Under the pieces are notes generated by a model that made no database searches, had not been told where the DNA came from, and saw nothing but the letters and a program-made list of their open reading frames with translations. From Rs1 sp029027825 (GTDB lineage: Bacteria > Pseudomonadota > Gammaproteobacteria > Pseudomonadales > Balneatricaceae): 64,000 nucleotides of DNA. The DNA lies in assembly GCA_029027825.1 (NCBI GenBank), contig CP093399.1:1550001-1614000 (forward strand), in the 5' to 3' direction. Below, piece by piece: positions 53,361 through 62,011 of this stretch; positions within the stretch are counted from its first letter, which is position 1; every line of letters starts with the position of its first letter. Made by a program: the position numbers and the translations under genes.

Positions 53361-54236
53361 TTATTCAGAGATATTGGATAATAAACTAGGGTGAGTCACT
53401 AAGTTTCTTACACCGTGTGCATGGTCTTCTTTAAACTCATTTCCTTTAAGCCATTTTCCCACTGTGCCAATAGAAACTTTTTCAACGTTTGGTCTAACGC
53501 TCCAAGTAACTTGAAAAGGAGAACCTTTTTCATTATATCCAGGACCTGTCGTTGATCCAGCATACTGCACAGGAGTCCCTGTATTCATAGGAATATTTAC
53601 AGCTTGGTATAGGCCACCGACAAATTTAACTTTGGTTAAAGATATAAAGTCTTTAGCTTCTTTATCGTTAACAGCGACATAAACTTGAGTTTCCACTCGT
53701 AACTGAGGGTTGCCGATAGATTTGCTTAAACAAGCACCTAAAGTAGCACCAGGTTTTACTTGAGCAGTAGAGTAAACGTAGTGCACTTCAAGTGTGTCAC
53801 CTGCGTAGATACTGCCGTGCTTACTTGCACCCACTTCTTTACCATAATCAGCTAGTTCTGCTTCACTTAAGTGTCCAGAGAACTTGTACCCTGTTTGATA
53901 GCCATGGCCGTCACCATTTCCTGCATATGTAGTAAATTCCCCACCTTTATGTTCTGCATTCTTGTGTAAATGAATGTTACATAAGTTCATTTGTGTTGAC
54001 GGAGGTGATAGAGAAAAAGCTCTATTATTACTACCAGTCTTTAAATCAATATCTCTTGGTGATTGCGGGCCAAATCCTTTGTTGTTTGTTTGTACTCGTA
54101 AAAAATGACTTTGATCTTCAATTACTTGATTTGATACTTGCTCTTGATGGGCGTTTTCTGAGGTTGTTGAGTTACTCGCGTATACTAGGAATGGTGCTAG
54201 AGCAGTCGCTGCTATTATAAAATGGATTTTTTTCAT
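53361..54236 (-). CDS. Exported delta-class carbonic anhydrase
   Basis: The 291 residues have a signal peptide ending LVYAS. The mature part has MNLCNIHLHKNAEHKGGEF near 83-101, a pair of zinc-type histidines, then GDGHGYQTGYKFSG, GDTLEVHYVYSTAQVKPGATLGACLS, NPQLRVETQVYVAVND and QYAGSTTGPGYNEKGSPFQVTWSVRP, the pattern of bacterial delta-class enzymes known from marine diatoms and bacteria. It would interconvert CO2 and bicarbonate in the periplasm. I rest the call on recalled family text. Confidence 0.82.
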   Translation of the reverse strand: MKKIHFIIAATALAPFLVYASNSTTSENAHQEQVSNQVIEDQSHFLRVQTNNKGFGPQSPRDIDLKTGSNNRAFSLSPPSTQMNLCNIHLHKNAEHKGGEFTTYAGNGDGHGYQTGYKFSGHLSEAELADYGKEVGASKHGSIYAGDTLEVHYVYSTAQVKPGATLGACLSKSIGNPQLRVETQVYVAVNDKEAKDFISLTKVKFVGGLYQAVNIPMNTGTPVQYAGSTTGPGYNEKGSPFQVTWSVRPNVEKVSIGTVGKWLKGNEFKEDHAHGVRNLVTHPSLLSNISE

Positions 54237-54580
54237 GATATTCCTTTATGCATGTTGTTTGTAAATAGGGTGGTAAGACTTTAGTACAAGGTTATAGTTA
54301 AAATCAAACAAAGTTTGCGCCATATCAATATCAATCTAAACTTTTTAGCTAACGCTAATAGACAGCTATTTTGTGCTGCTATAGACTATTTAAACCAGAC
54401 AACTCTGGATCGCTTAATGTTTTTAGACTGTGTAGCGCTGTATTTAATACTAGCATCTAGACTTCGCTTAAGCGGAAAATTCTGGTAATTAGCGACGTGA
54501 CACTTAAGAAATGTATTAAGTTATTGGCTGCTTTATTATAGTTAACTCAACAAAATTATTTATGTCTATTAGGATGGGTA
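54237..54580. other. spacer between two divergent genes
   Basis: About 340 bp with the divergent promoters of the carbonic anhydrase and the small Cys-rich protein. No repeat or operator is recognised. Confidence 0.4.
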
Positions 54581-54907
54581 ATGCCGCGTATATTAGTCGC
54601 ATTTATTTTTTTTATCTCAGTGCTTATCGCAGCGAATAGCCCTGCACAATCTGCGCTGGCAGCAACATGCGGCCCTGATTCTGCCATAGAAATGGGCAGT
54701 GTGCACAGCGCTAAATTGCAGTGTGTTGATCTGCAAAATTGCTGTAGCCAAAGCTGTTCCAGTGATTCGCAAACTAGTCTTAATTCTATTTCCACTACCC
54801 CAGTGTCGGCTCCTAAGAATATTGACTCGACCTACTCTTTCTCGCTTGTTACAGGCTTTGATGATGTGGTGAAGAGACCACCGAAAAGCCTTTTCCTCTG
54901 TGCATAA
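54581..54907 (+). CDS. Small exported Cys-rich protein, possibly copper-related
   Basis: The 108 residues have a signal peptide (VAFIFFISVLIAANSPAQSALA) and five cysteines in TCGPDS, LQCVDLQNCCSQSC. The C-terminus reads KRPPKSLFLCA. Proteins of this kind with a Cys cluster and a short Pro-rich tail often lie next to copper oxidases. The next genes are a multicopper oxidase and a cytochrome c, which supports a copper role. No family name is claimed. Confidence 0.6.
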   Translation: MPRILVAFIFFISVLIAANSPAQSALAATCGPDSAIEMGSVHSAKLQCVDLQNCCSQSCSSDSQTSLNSISTTPVSAPKNIDSTYSFSLVTGFDDVVKRPPKSLFLCA

Positions 54908-55220
54908 TCGCACCTTTATCAACACTCTTGTTTACACCCATATTTACACCCCAATTTAGACCCTCCAAGAGTGTCGTTGGTACTGCTTAATACACTTGTA
55001 ATATATTGTCTTAGTGACAGTTTGATCAATTTTTTTAGCAGTCCAGTTAGTTAATTTTGATGATTATAAAAGAAGCTGCAGTCGGTTGATAAGCAACTGG
55101 CACAGAGCTCTGAAATATTTTGATTGGTCGATCAAATAGGTGTTTAACGAGCCGTTTCAGCGAGCAGTGCTATTTTCTTCAATCCACAATCGCTAAAAAT
55201 CATCCTTGAATGAGTTAGAT
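54908..55220. other. leader of the multicopper oxidase gene
   Basis: No gene is seen. The words TTTACACCCATATTTACACCCC near 54929-54950 form a short direct repeat. No regulator site was identified. Confidence 0.4.
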
Positions 55221-56612
55221 ATGATGCTCAACAGAAGAACTTTTATAAAGCTCGCCAGCATTTGTTTGCTGCCTCTGAGTCAAATTAGTCAGGCAATTAC
55301 CCCGCAATACCGCGCAATTACGCTAAAACTGCGCACTGAAACACAAGACTGGTTCGCTAATTACGCGCCTATTCAGCTGTGGGCTAGTGATCTTAAACAA
55401 CTTGATTTACAGCAATTTGAGACAGTGCAGATTGAAGTGCAAAATCAGTTACCTGAGGCGACCTCGCTGCACTGGCATGGGATGCGAGTCGAAAACCCAA
55501 TGGATGGGGTAAGTGGTATGACACAAGCCCCCATTGCAGCGGGTGCCTCGTTCAATTACCAAATCACCGCGCGCGATGCAGGTACCTACTGGGCACATGC
55601 TCATCACCAGACTTATGAGCAACTGGCGAGGGGGCTATATCTACCCTTAATAGTATGGGAGGCCGAGAAATATGTCGTCGATCAAGATTTATTGATGGTT
55701 ATTGATGACTGGCTGATCAATGCCGACCGGCAGCTGGATATTGCATCTTTGGCTAATTTTTCTGAATGGGCTCACGGTGGGCGCAAGGGTAATGTGATCA
55801 CGGTCAATCGACAGCGTGACAACATTTATCATTGTAAACTGGGTCAGCGCATTCGGTTAAGGATTTTAAATGCGGCTAATTCAAGGATCATGACGCTGGC
55901 TTTTCCCAATCTTAAGGTGTGGATATTGGCCAAAGATGGTCAGCCTTTATCCGCACCTCTACCCACACCTCTTAAGTCGGATACACCGCTCACTCTCGGA
56001 CCGGCAGAGCGCTATGATTTGATTGTCGATATACCACAGAGTATAGGTAACTTTCCGATTTATGAAGTCAGTGCTGATCAAAAACTTGTCGTATCGAGCA
56101 TTGTTGTCACAGCTAGCGATGGCTTGCTGAAACAATATTCTGAGCCATTGGCGCTGCCGGAAAATCCATTGCCAAAAATAGATAAAGATAATATCGTGCA
56201 CCGTAAAAAACTGCTGATGGAAGGCGGTGCTATGGGCAATCTTCAGCAAGCTCGTTATCAAGGCGAGCTATTAAGTGTCAATGAACTGGTCAAAAAACAA
56301 CAGATTTGGTCGTTTAATGGTGTGGCAAACTTAGATGATCAGCCTTTACTGACTGCCAAAAGTGGAGAGATGGTAGAAATTGAAATTATTAACCAGACTC
56401 GCTGGCCCCATGCTATGCATTTGCACGGCCACCATTTTAAGGCTGACTCGGCATTCTATCCAAAAAATATTTGGCATGACACGCTATTGATCGAGGCAGG
56501 AGGGAAAACAAAAATCATGTTCCGCGCAGGCGAGCGCGGTAAATGGTTATTGCATTGTCATATGATAGAACACCAGGCATCAGGTATGGCGACTTGGATA
56601 CAGGTGAGCTAA
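55221..56612 (+). CDS. Tat-exported multicopper oxidase
   Basis: The protein of 463 residues starts MMLNRRTFIKLASI, a twin-arginine signal. The four copper motifs are present: HWHGMRV near 94, YWAHAHHQTYEQLARGLY near 125 (HAH for the usual HSH), HAMHLHGHHF near 394 and LLHCHMIEHQASGM near 443, so type 1 (H, C, H, M) and trinuclear sites are complete. This is a CopA/CueO-like laccase. ATG 55221 is taken because a TTG 15 bp upstream would only add five residues before the Tat motif. A cytochrome c gene follows. Confidence 0.92.
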   Translation: MMLNRRTFIKLASICLLPLSQISQAITPQYRAITLKLRTETQDWFANYAPIQLWASDLKQLDLQQFETVQIEVQNQLPEATSLHWHGMRVENPMDGVSGMTQAPIAAGASFNYQITARDAGTYWAHAHHQTYEQLARGLYLPLIVWEAEKYVVDQDLLMVIDDWLINADRQLDIASLANFSEWAHGGRKGNVITVNRQRDNIYHCKLGQRIRLRILNAANSRIMTLAFPNLKVWILAKDGQPLSAPLPTPLKSDTPLTLGPAERYDLIVDIPQSIGNFPIYEVSADQKLVVSSIVVTASDGLLKQYSEPLALPENPLPKIDKDNIVHRKKLLMEGGAMGNLQQARYQGELLSVNELVKKQQIWSFNGVANLDDQPLLTAKSGEMVEIEIINQTRWPHAMHLHGHHFKADSAFYPKNIWHDTLLIEAGGKTKIMFRAGERGKWLLHCHMIEHQASGMATWIQVS

Positions 56613-56715
56613 TGATGCTCGCTAGAAACAGATATCTGATGTGGGATCTCAGTAGTTGGTCGCGACGACCGAATTTCTCATTGAAAACGCATTAATATCA
56701 ATCGAATAGTAAATC

Positions 56716-56752
56716 GAGACCTCAGCATAAGGCGGTAGTTATATTGAGGTCT
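56716..56752. repeat. MITE-B copy 3 (degenerate)
   Basis: GAGACCTCAGCATAA and TTATATTGAGGTCT form a 37-bp short stem. The flanks AAATC and AAATT match at 4 of 5 if one end base is lost. It lies 37 bp before the cytochrome gene. Confidence 0.7.
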
Positions 56753-56788
56753 AAAATTATCACCATACCAAGTATATAAGGTATAACA

Positions 56789-57238
56789 ATGTTAAATAAG
56801 TGTAAAAAATTTAAATTAGTACTGCGTGGCTCACTGACAATATTGGCTTTAATGCTGTTGCAAGCCTGCTCTGATGGGGTTGATGTGCAGTATAAAGACA
56901 GTCAAACACAACGTTGGTACAGCCTCGCACAAGTAGCAGAAGGAAAGGATATATTCATTGAAAACTGCGCTGTTTGTCACGGTCGAGCAGCCCAAGCGAC
57001 CAAGAATTGGCGAGTGCCTAACGAACATGGCAAATATCCAACCCCGCCACTTAATGGTACAGCCCATGCATGGCACCACCCGCTTAATATGCTGATAGAT
57101 ACGATTGAAAATGGCACAAAAGGGGGCATGCCCGCCTGGAAAAATAAATTGAATGAAGAGCAAATAACGGCGACGATCGCCTGGATAGAAAGCCACTGGC
57201 CAGAGCCTATTTATCAAGCTTGGAAAAAGCGTCATTGA
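56789..57238 (+). CDS. Cytochrome c lipoprotein
   Basis: The 149 residues have a lipobox (LMLLQAC) with Cys near residue 27 and one haem motif CAVCHG near residue 62, with the axial Met in GGMPAWKNKLNEEQITATIAWI near 114. It is a mono-haem class I cytochrome anchored in a membrane. It follows the multicopper oxidase with a 176-bp gap that holds a MITE-B, so it may be its electron partner. It is not proof of an operon. Confidence 0.9.
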   Translation: MLNKCKKFKLVLRGSLTILALMLLQACSDGVDVQYKDSQTQRWYSLAQVAEGKDIFIENCAVCHGRAAQATKNWRVPNEHGKYPTPPLNGTAHAWHHPLNMLIDTIENGTKGGMPAWKNKLNEEQITATIAWIESHWPEPIYQAWKKRH

Positions 57239-57346
57239 GACCTAGGGAGCCGCTGAACAAGTTCGAGGTCTTCGCTGCGGATAACTAACTGCCTATATCC
57301 GCGCAAGCAAGAGAATACCGGTAGCTGAACTTTAAGCCGAGTTCAA

Positions 57347-57365
57347 GCCCCAGCTATGCTGGGGC
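57347..57365. terminator. Stem-loop terminator between cytochrome c and hemN
   Basis: GCCCCAGC / GCTGGGGC with a 3-nt loop, lying about 110 bp past the cytochrome stop and 64 bp past the hemN stop (convergent). Confidence 0.65.
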
Positions 57366-57428
57366 AGTAATCGTAGCTTATAATTGAGTCTTGTGGTCTT
57401 TATCGACAAGGGTTAAAGGGTTAAAGGG

Positions 57429-58829
57429 TTAAATGATGCGCGAGAAACTCTGCTTGAGTTTTTGTTTGTCCATATAGGCATCAAACACCATACAAATTCT
57501 GCGCACTAACATCCTGCCAGCGGCAGTAATTGTTAGCTGCTGTTGATCTAGAATAAGTAAATGATCGACAGCTAGCTTCTCTAATTCTAATATTTCTTGT
57601 GTAAAATACTGCTTAAATTCTATATTATGTTTTTTAGAAAACTCATTGATATCTAAGTAGAAATGGCAAATTAATTGCGTGATTAGATCGCGGCGAATTT
57701 TATCGTCCGCGCTTAATTGAACCCCTTTAATGACCGCGCACTGCTTGCTTTCAATTAAGTCGGTATACACACTAAGCTGATGAGAGTTTTGATAATATAA
57801 ATCGCCAATTTGGCTGATTGCCGATACTCCCATGGCGACTAAATCACAATCTGAATGCGTGGTATAGCCTTGAAAATTACGGTGTAAGTGGCCTTTTTCT
57901 TGGGCGATGGATAGCGAATCAGTTGGTTTGGCGAAGTGGTCCATGCCAATATAGATGTAGCCCGCTGCCGTTAACTTATCAATAATTAGCTGTTGGATGG
58001 CCAACTTCTGCTCAGGCCTTGGTAGGTCTGAATCTTGGATATGGCGCTGCGCTCTAAAACGGTTCGGCATATGCGCGTAATTAAACACTGACAATCGATC
58101 GACTGACATTTCGATAACTTGCGTTAAGGTATCTTCAAAGGTTGCTAAAGTTTGATGGGGTAGGCCGTAGATCAGATCGACATTGATGGATTTAAACGCT
58201 AGCTCTTTGGCCTGCTTAATCAGCAGGGCTATCTCCTCAACAGGCTGAACTCTGTTGACCGCAATCTGCACTTTTTCATTCACATCTTGAATACCCAAGC
58301 TAATGCGATTGAAGCCTATCTTGCGCAATACTTGCAAAGTATTTAAATCACACTCTCTAGGATCTATCTCTATTGAGTAATCACCTAAGTCATCATCGCG
58401 TAAATTAAATAATTCTGCGGTCTTGGCCATTAAATCGATAATTTGCTGATTATTCAGAAAAGTCGGAGTGCCGCCGCCCCAATGCAGTTGGTTGACTTGT
58501 CTATCGCCACTGAAATGATCCGCCATAAACTGCATTTCTTTATACAAAGTCGCTAGGTATGGCTCTGATCTTGAACGCTGTCGGGTGATGACTTTATTGC
58601 AGGCACAGTAGTAACAAACATGGGCGCAAAAGGGGATGTGGAAATACAGCGATAGTGGTTGCTGCTTGTTTAAAGAGCTCTTGGCACTACTTATTAATGA
58701 ATCGGCATTCAGGGATTCGTTAAACTGTAACGCGGTAGGATATGAGGTGTAGCGCGGTCCTGCCATATCATGGCGTTTTATTAGTTCGCTGTTCCACTGA
58801 ACAGCAGAAATAGCAAGTGGATTATTCAA
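57429..58829 (-). CDS. hemN: Oxygen-independent coproporphyrinogen III oxidase
   Basis: This 466-residue radical-SAM enzyme has GPRYTSYPTALQF, the iron-sulfur motif PFCAHVCYYCACN, GGGTPTFL and EIDPRECDL, and the C-terminal HemN-type domain. It decarboxylates coproporphyrinogen III in anaerobic haem synthesis. I start it at TTG 58829, which has CAAGG 7 bp before and brings it to the usual length; a longer frame to 58922 reads into a MITE-B. An FNR-type box lies 340 bp upstream. Confidence 0.93.
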   Translation of the reverse strand: MNNPLAISAVQWNSELIKRHDMAGPRYTSYPTALQFNESLNADSLISSAKSSLNKQQPLSLYFHIPFCAHVCYYCACNKVITRQRSRSEPYLATLYKEMQFMADHFSGDRQVNQLHWGGGTPTFLNNQQIIDLMAKTAELFNLRDDDLGDYSIEIDPRECDLNTLQVLRKIGFNRISLGIQDVNEKVQIAVNRVQPVEEIALLIKQAKELAFKSINVDLIYGLPHQTLATFEDTLTQVIEMSVDRLSVFNYAHMPNRFRAQRHIQDSDLPRPEQKLAIQQLIIDKLTAAGYIYIGMDHFAKPTDSLSIAQEKGHLHRNFQGYTTHSDCDLVAMGVSAISQIGDLYYQNSHQLSVYTDLIESKQCAVIKGVQLSADDKIRRDLITQLICHFYLDINEFSKKHNIEFKQYFTQEILELEKLAVDHLLILDQQQLTITAAGRMLVRRICMVFDAYMDKQKLKQSFSRII

Positions 58830-58909
58830 TGTGATACCTTGTCCAATTAAACCGTAAATTTTATTATGGGCCCGCCAAGCGGAAGTTAAGTGTCTAATGT
58901 TGATTAAAC

Positions 58910-58956
58910 GAGACCTCTGCATAACTACTGCGCTCGCAAGATTATGCAGAGGTCTC
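58910..58956. repeat. MITE-B copy 4, with 5-bp target duplication
   Basis: A 47-bp stem-loop from GAGACCTCTGCATAACTACT to TTATGCAGAGGTCTC, flanked by TAAAC at 58905-58909 and 58957-58961. Confidence 0.95.
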
Positions 58957-59001
58957 TAAACAGCAGCACCGCCTAATCTGAGCGATGCTCGCAGCTTAAA
59001 T

Positions 59002-59059
59002 CCTGAATCCGTGGCTTCACAAAGGATGCTAAGCGCCGTTTGAAAGACACTGGTTCAGG
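59002..59059. repeat. MITE-A copy 7 (58-bp short form), with 5-bp target duplication
   Basis: It runs from CCTGAATCCGTGGCTTCAC to GACACTGGTTCAGG, without the long interior. It is flanked by TAAAT at 58997-59001 and 59060-59064. Confidence 0.9.
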
Positions 59060-59166
59060 TAAATGATGGTTATTAAAGCAACTATTCGTATATTAGTGAT
59101 TCAGCCTAAATTAAAAGGTGATTTTAATATAAAGAGCAGGCCGTGCAGTTTTTATATAACCTGAGC

Positions 59167-59180
59167 TTGATTGAAATCAA
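59167..59180. promoter_or_regulatory. FNR/ANR-type box upstream of hemN
   Basis: TTGATTGAAATCAA is a perfect match to the TTGAT-N4-ATCAA consensus. It faces hemN on the minus strand, with TATATAA about 9 bp downstream of it. hemN is a classic FNR/ANR target. Confidence 0.7.
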
Positions 59181-59217
59181 TATCTTGATTTAGCTCTTTG
59201 ATATTAGGAGCTGAATG

Positions 59218-59877
59218 TTAGGAGTTAGGAGCCGGTAGCGCCAGCTGCTGTAGCTTAGGTTTGAATTGTAAAATAAAGCTTTCGTTGAAGCTCAGTACTA
59301 TGAAATCTTTATGCATACTCATTCGCCAGTTTTCAGCATGACAGATCAGCTGTAAAAGTACCGCCTTTATACTATGAAATTCTGGTTTTTGGGATAACCA
59401 CTGTAGATCGTAAAACTGGGAGCAGCTAAGTAGATTTTTCACATCTGCTAAGCGCCAATGGCTTGGCGGTGCTTTAATCGGTAATAGCGGTTGGAGTAAA
59501 GCTGGGGATATAACACATTTATCTTTGGCGAAAAATTGACGAATACTGACATTGCTGTGTAAATTTAAGACCGAGTTGTCGCGCACGTTAGAGCTAAAAT
59601 CGAGCCGCTTAAACCCCGCTAACAGTTTTCTCAAACTCCAATCACAAGTTTCTATAAGCTGCCATGCTGCTCGCTGTGAATTTCGATCTCCCAAGCTGTA
59701 TTTTAACGCTTGCCGACCATCACTGAGGTTTTTTTTAATATCGGTCACTAGTAAAAAGTTGGTCTGAAAATCCACTAAGCACGAGGGGCTAGAGATATAA
59801 GCGTAAGCATTTGTCTGGCGACTAAAAGCTAACCACTGTTGCTCGGTTTCAAGGTTCTTTAAAATCGGAATTTTCAT
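59218..59877 (-). CDS. Uncharacterised protein
   Basis: This 219-residue cytoplasmic protein has no signal peptide or membrane segment. I recognise no family. The C-terminal half has WRLADVKNLLSCSQFYDLQWLSQKPEFHSIKAVLLQLICHAENWRMS, a helix-rich region. The start ATG 59877 is 25 bp from a MITE-B. It is divergent from the next gene pair. Confidence 0.65.
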   Translation of the reverse strand: MKIPILKNLETEQQWLAFSRQTNAYAYISSPSCLVDFQTNFLLVTDIKKNLSDGRQALKYSLGDRNSQRAAWQLIETCDWSLRKLLAGFKRLDFSSNVRDNSVLNLHSNVSIRQFFAKDKCVISPALLQPLLPIKAPPSHWRLADVKNLLSCSQFYDLQWLSQKPEFHSIKAVLLQLICHAENWRMSMHKDFIVLSFNESFILQFKPKLQQLALPAPNS

Positions 59878-59901
59878 GACAGCTTTTTACAACAACGTTT
59901 A

Positions 59902-59948
59902 GAGACCTCTGCATAACGTTGCGAGCGCAGTAGTTATGCAGAGGTCTC
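59902..59948. repeat. MITE-B copy 5, with 5-bp target duplication
   Basis: A perfect 16-bp stem from GAGACCTCTGCATAAC to GTTATGCAGAGGTCTC around a 15-nt loop, flanked by GTTTA at 59897-59901 and 59949-59953. It is the cleanest copy of the short form. Confidence 0.96.
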
Positions 59949-60206
59949 GTTTAATAATAACTTCCATCTAACAAGGTAGTAGCGCAGGGAAGGGCAGCAA
60001 AACAAGCAGATTAATGTAGCATTTCAACTAAGACAATTCATTAACTATTTCATATACACCTAAAAACTGCATAATAGCGTTATTAAGCGTACAGCCTTTA
60101 AGCTGTGCCTAGTTAAAATCTAGCTAGTAGGTCACTAAATAGGTACGGTACAGCTAAATGCTCGTTGGCTTTAATCACTTTAGAAAATTTTATCAAGAAG
60201 CGACTC

Positions 60207-60569
60207 ATGAAATTAATAAATAGATCTAGTTTTACCTTGTTGGCCAAAGCTCCCTTTGCCGAGTGGATAGCAAGTTTAGAGGGGAAAATAGCCACTGAAG
60301 ATGGCTACCAAAAACTGTCTTTAGCAGAGCTCAGGGAATCCGGTAGTGTCTACCTGATAGATGAGGTGGCGCAAGAATCCGATTTTGATTTACTACTCAG
60401 TGATGGCTGGCAGAAAATGTTTGAAAATGAATTGTCGGCCTGGGATCAGTTTTCCGATTATTCGCCGGTGATCAATTATCCAGTATTTACGCAGTGGTTT
60501 GAAGTGCAAACCAATGTTATGACCTTTGATCTCAGCACTGATCAGATCATGACCGCGACCCTAGATTGA
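60207..60569 (+). CDS. Conserved hypothetical protein upstream of DUF3422
   Basis: This acidic 120-residue protein begins MKLINRSSFTLLAKAPFAEWIASLEG, then LAELRESGSVYLIDEV, FDLLLSDGWQKMFENELSAWDQF and FTQWFEVQTNVMTFDLS. I recall similar acidic short proteins in Gammaproteobacteria without a named function. ATG 60207 is preferred to the upstream TTG 60165 by similarity. It is 33 bp before the DUF3422 gene. Confidence 0.7.
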   Translation: MKLINRSSFTLLAKAPFAEWIASLEGKIATEDGYQKLSLAELRESGSVYLIDEVAQESDFDLLLSDGWQKMFENELSAWDQFSDYSPVINYPVFTQWFEVQTNVMTFDLSTDQIMTATLD

Positions 60570-60601
60570 TGAAAGTTTACAACGTGTAGTATGGGCTAAA
60601 T

Positions 60602-61933
60602 ATGAACACTCAACATGGCAAAATATCCGGCATTCAATATCATCCATTACTAGAATCACTGTATGAGGAGATGCACTCGCGTCCCTATCAAGTTATTCAG
60701 TGTCCGGCGCATATTACCCATTTCGTAGTGCTGAGTAACGAGTTGCAAAAAGCCGAGCAGTTTGCGCATATGCAAAAGCTGTACGCTGCATTCGAGTTAC
60801 CCGTGCCACAGCTTGATCAAACTAATTTACAGTTAGAGACCGCTACTTTTAAGGTGCGACGCGAAGTACATTTAGAGTTCACAGCTTTTACCTTCATCAA
60901 CTCTTCTCTCAGCGACCAAGCACCGTTTGAGTGCACGGGATTGACTCCCTTGCCCCAAGGTTGGCTAGAGCAACTACCGGGAATGGTGGTGGCAAATTTT
61001 CATCTGGCTTTACAGTGTATCGATGAAAATGATAGTCAGTTAATTGTTAACGCTAAAAAATCATTTGAAAATTTTAGACTAGTCGGTAGCAGCCCACAAA
61101 ATGGTGATGCACGAGTCTGGACCTCATTCAGACTGCACTCAGATGGCTTCGGTCGCTTTTTAATTGGCAACATTCACATGAGTGACAGCCAGATCGGTCG
61201 TTTAACTCAGCGCTTGATCGAGATTGAAACCTACCGCATGTTAACGTTGATGGCCTTACCTTTGGCCAGAGAAAATGTCACTGTGCTGACCGCTATGGAT
61301 GAGAAATTAGTTAAGCTGACCAATCAGCTAGCTTGCTCAGAACACTTTTCCGAGCAGGGGATACTCACCCAGTTAACGGCTATGGCAGCGCAGATTGAAG
61401 CGGTCCGTGCCAGAACCGCCTTTCGCTACACTGCTACCTTTGCCTACTATGACTTAGTGATTAAACGATTAGAAGAATTGCGTGAAGACGAAGTATCAGG
61501 GCATTTAAGTTTAAATGAGTTCATCACCAGGCGATTAACGCCGGCGGTCAATACCTGCAGAGCGGTCAGTGATCGTTTAGAGAGTTTATCGCTGCGTATT
61601 GATAGAGTCTCAGATATGATGCGCACCAAAGTTGAATTGTCGATTCAAGAGCAAAACCAATTGCTGTTGACCTCCATGGATAGGCGTTCCAGAATTCAAC
61701 TAATGATGCAGCACACGGTGGAGGGATTGTCAGTTGCAGCAATTAGTTACTATAGTATTGGGCTGGTAAAGTACCTTATCGAAGCTGTGGATTTAAGGCT
61801 GTTGCCCATTGAAAAAAGTCAATTAATCGGGCTGTCTGTGCCGATTATTATTGGCACAGTATGGTTCTTTACCCGCAGGGTTCACCGTCGCTTTAAAAAT
61901 ATGGACGATGCTGAATCCGTGACTTCAAAGTGA
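60602..61933 (+). CDS. DUF3422 membrane protein
   Basis: The 443 residues begin HPLLESLYEEMHSRPYQVIQCPAHITHFVVLS, with RVWTSFRLHSDGFGRFLI, LPLARENVTVLTAMDEKL and a C-terminal pair of membrane helices (VEGLSVAAISYYSIGLVKYLIEAV and LIGLSVPIIIGTVWFF). The DUF3422 pattern is clear; the function is unknown. The last residues ESVTSK and the stop codon are encoded by the end of a MITE-A (61910 on). The BolA-like gene follows. Confidence 0.9.
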   Translation: MNTQHGKISGIQYHPLLESLYEEMHSRPYQVIQCPAHITHFVVLSNELQKAEQFAHMQKLYAAFELPVPQLDQTNLQLETATFKVRREVHLEFTAFTFINSSLSDQAPFECTGLTPLPQGWLEQLPGMVVANFHLALQCIDENDSQLIVNAKKSFENFRLVGSSPQNGDARVWTSFRLHSDGFGRFLIGNIHMSDSQIGRLTQRLIEIETYRMLTLMALPLARENVTVLTAMDEKLVKLTNQLACSEHFSEQGILTQLTAMAAQIEAVRARTAFRYTATFAYYDLVIKRLEELREDEVSGHLSLNEFITRRLTPAVNTCRAVSDRLESLSLRIDRVSDMMRTKVELSIQEQNQLLLTSMDRRSRIQLMMQHTVEGLSVAAISYYSIGLVKYLIEAVDLRLLPIEKSQLIGLSVPIIIGTVWFFTRRVHRRFKNMDDAESVTSK

Positions 61934-61991
61934 ATACCGAGTGTAAAATCCAGAACGTGTGTGAGTGGTGCAGTGCGGCCACGGATTCAGG
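61911..61991. repeat. MITE-A copy 8 overlapping the DUF3422 stop
   Basis: It starts CTGAATCCGTGACTTCAAAG and ends CGGATTCAGG, with GTGTAAAATCC inside. The first 23 bases are the last codons and the stop of DUF3422; the end is 20 bp before the BolA-like start codon. No clear target duplication. Confidence 0.85.
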
Positions 61992-62011
61992 TTTAATAAG
62001 AAGAGAGTAAA

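Larger units (their letters stand above)
58830..59217. other. hemN leader with two MITE insertions
   Basis: The leader carries MITE-B at 58910-58956 and MITE-A at 59002-59059, and the FNR-type box at 59167-59180. No gene is seen. Confidence 0.75.

Noticed and set aside
54556..54925. Minus-strand open frames opposite the Cys-rich gene
   Set aside because: The plus-strand frame has a signal peptide and cysteine pattern; the opposite frames have neither.
58830..58922. Longer hemN with 31 extra N-terminal residues
   Set aside because: The extra codons start in a MITE-B arm and do not resemble HemN N-termini. TTG 58829 with its ribosome site gives the family length.
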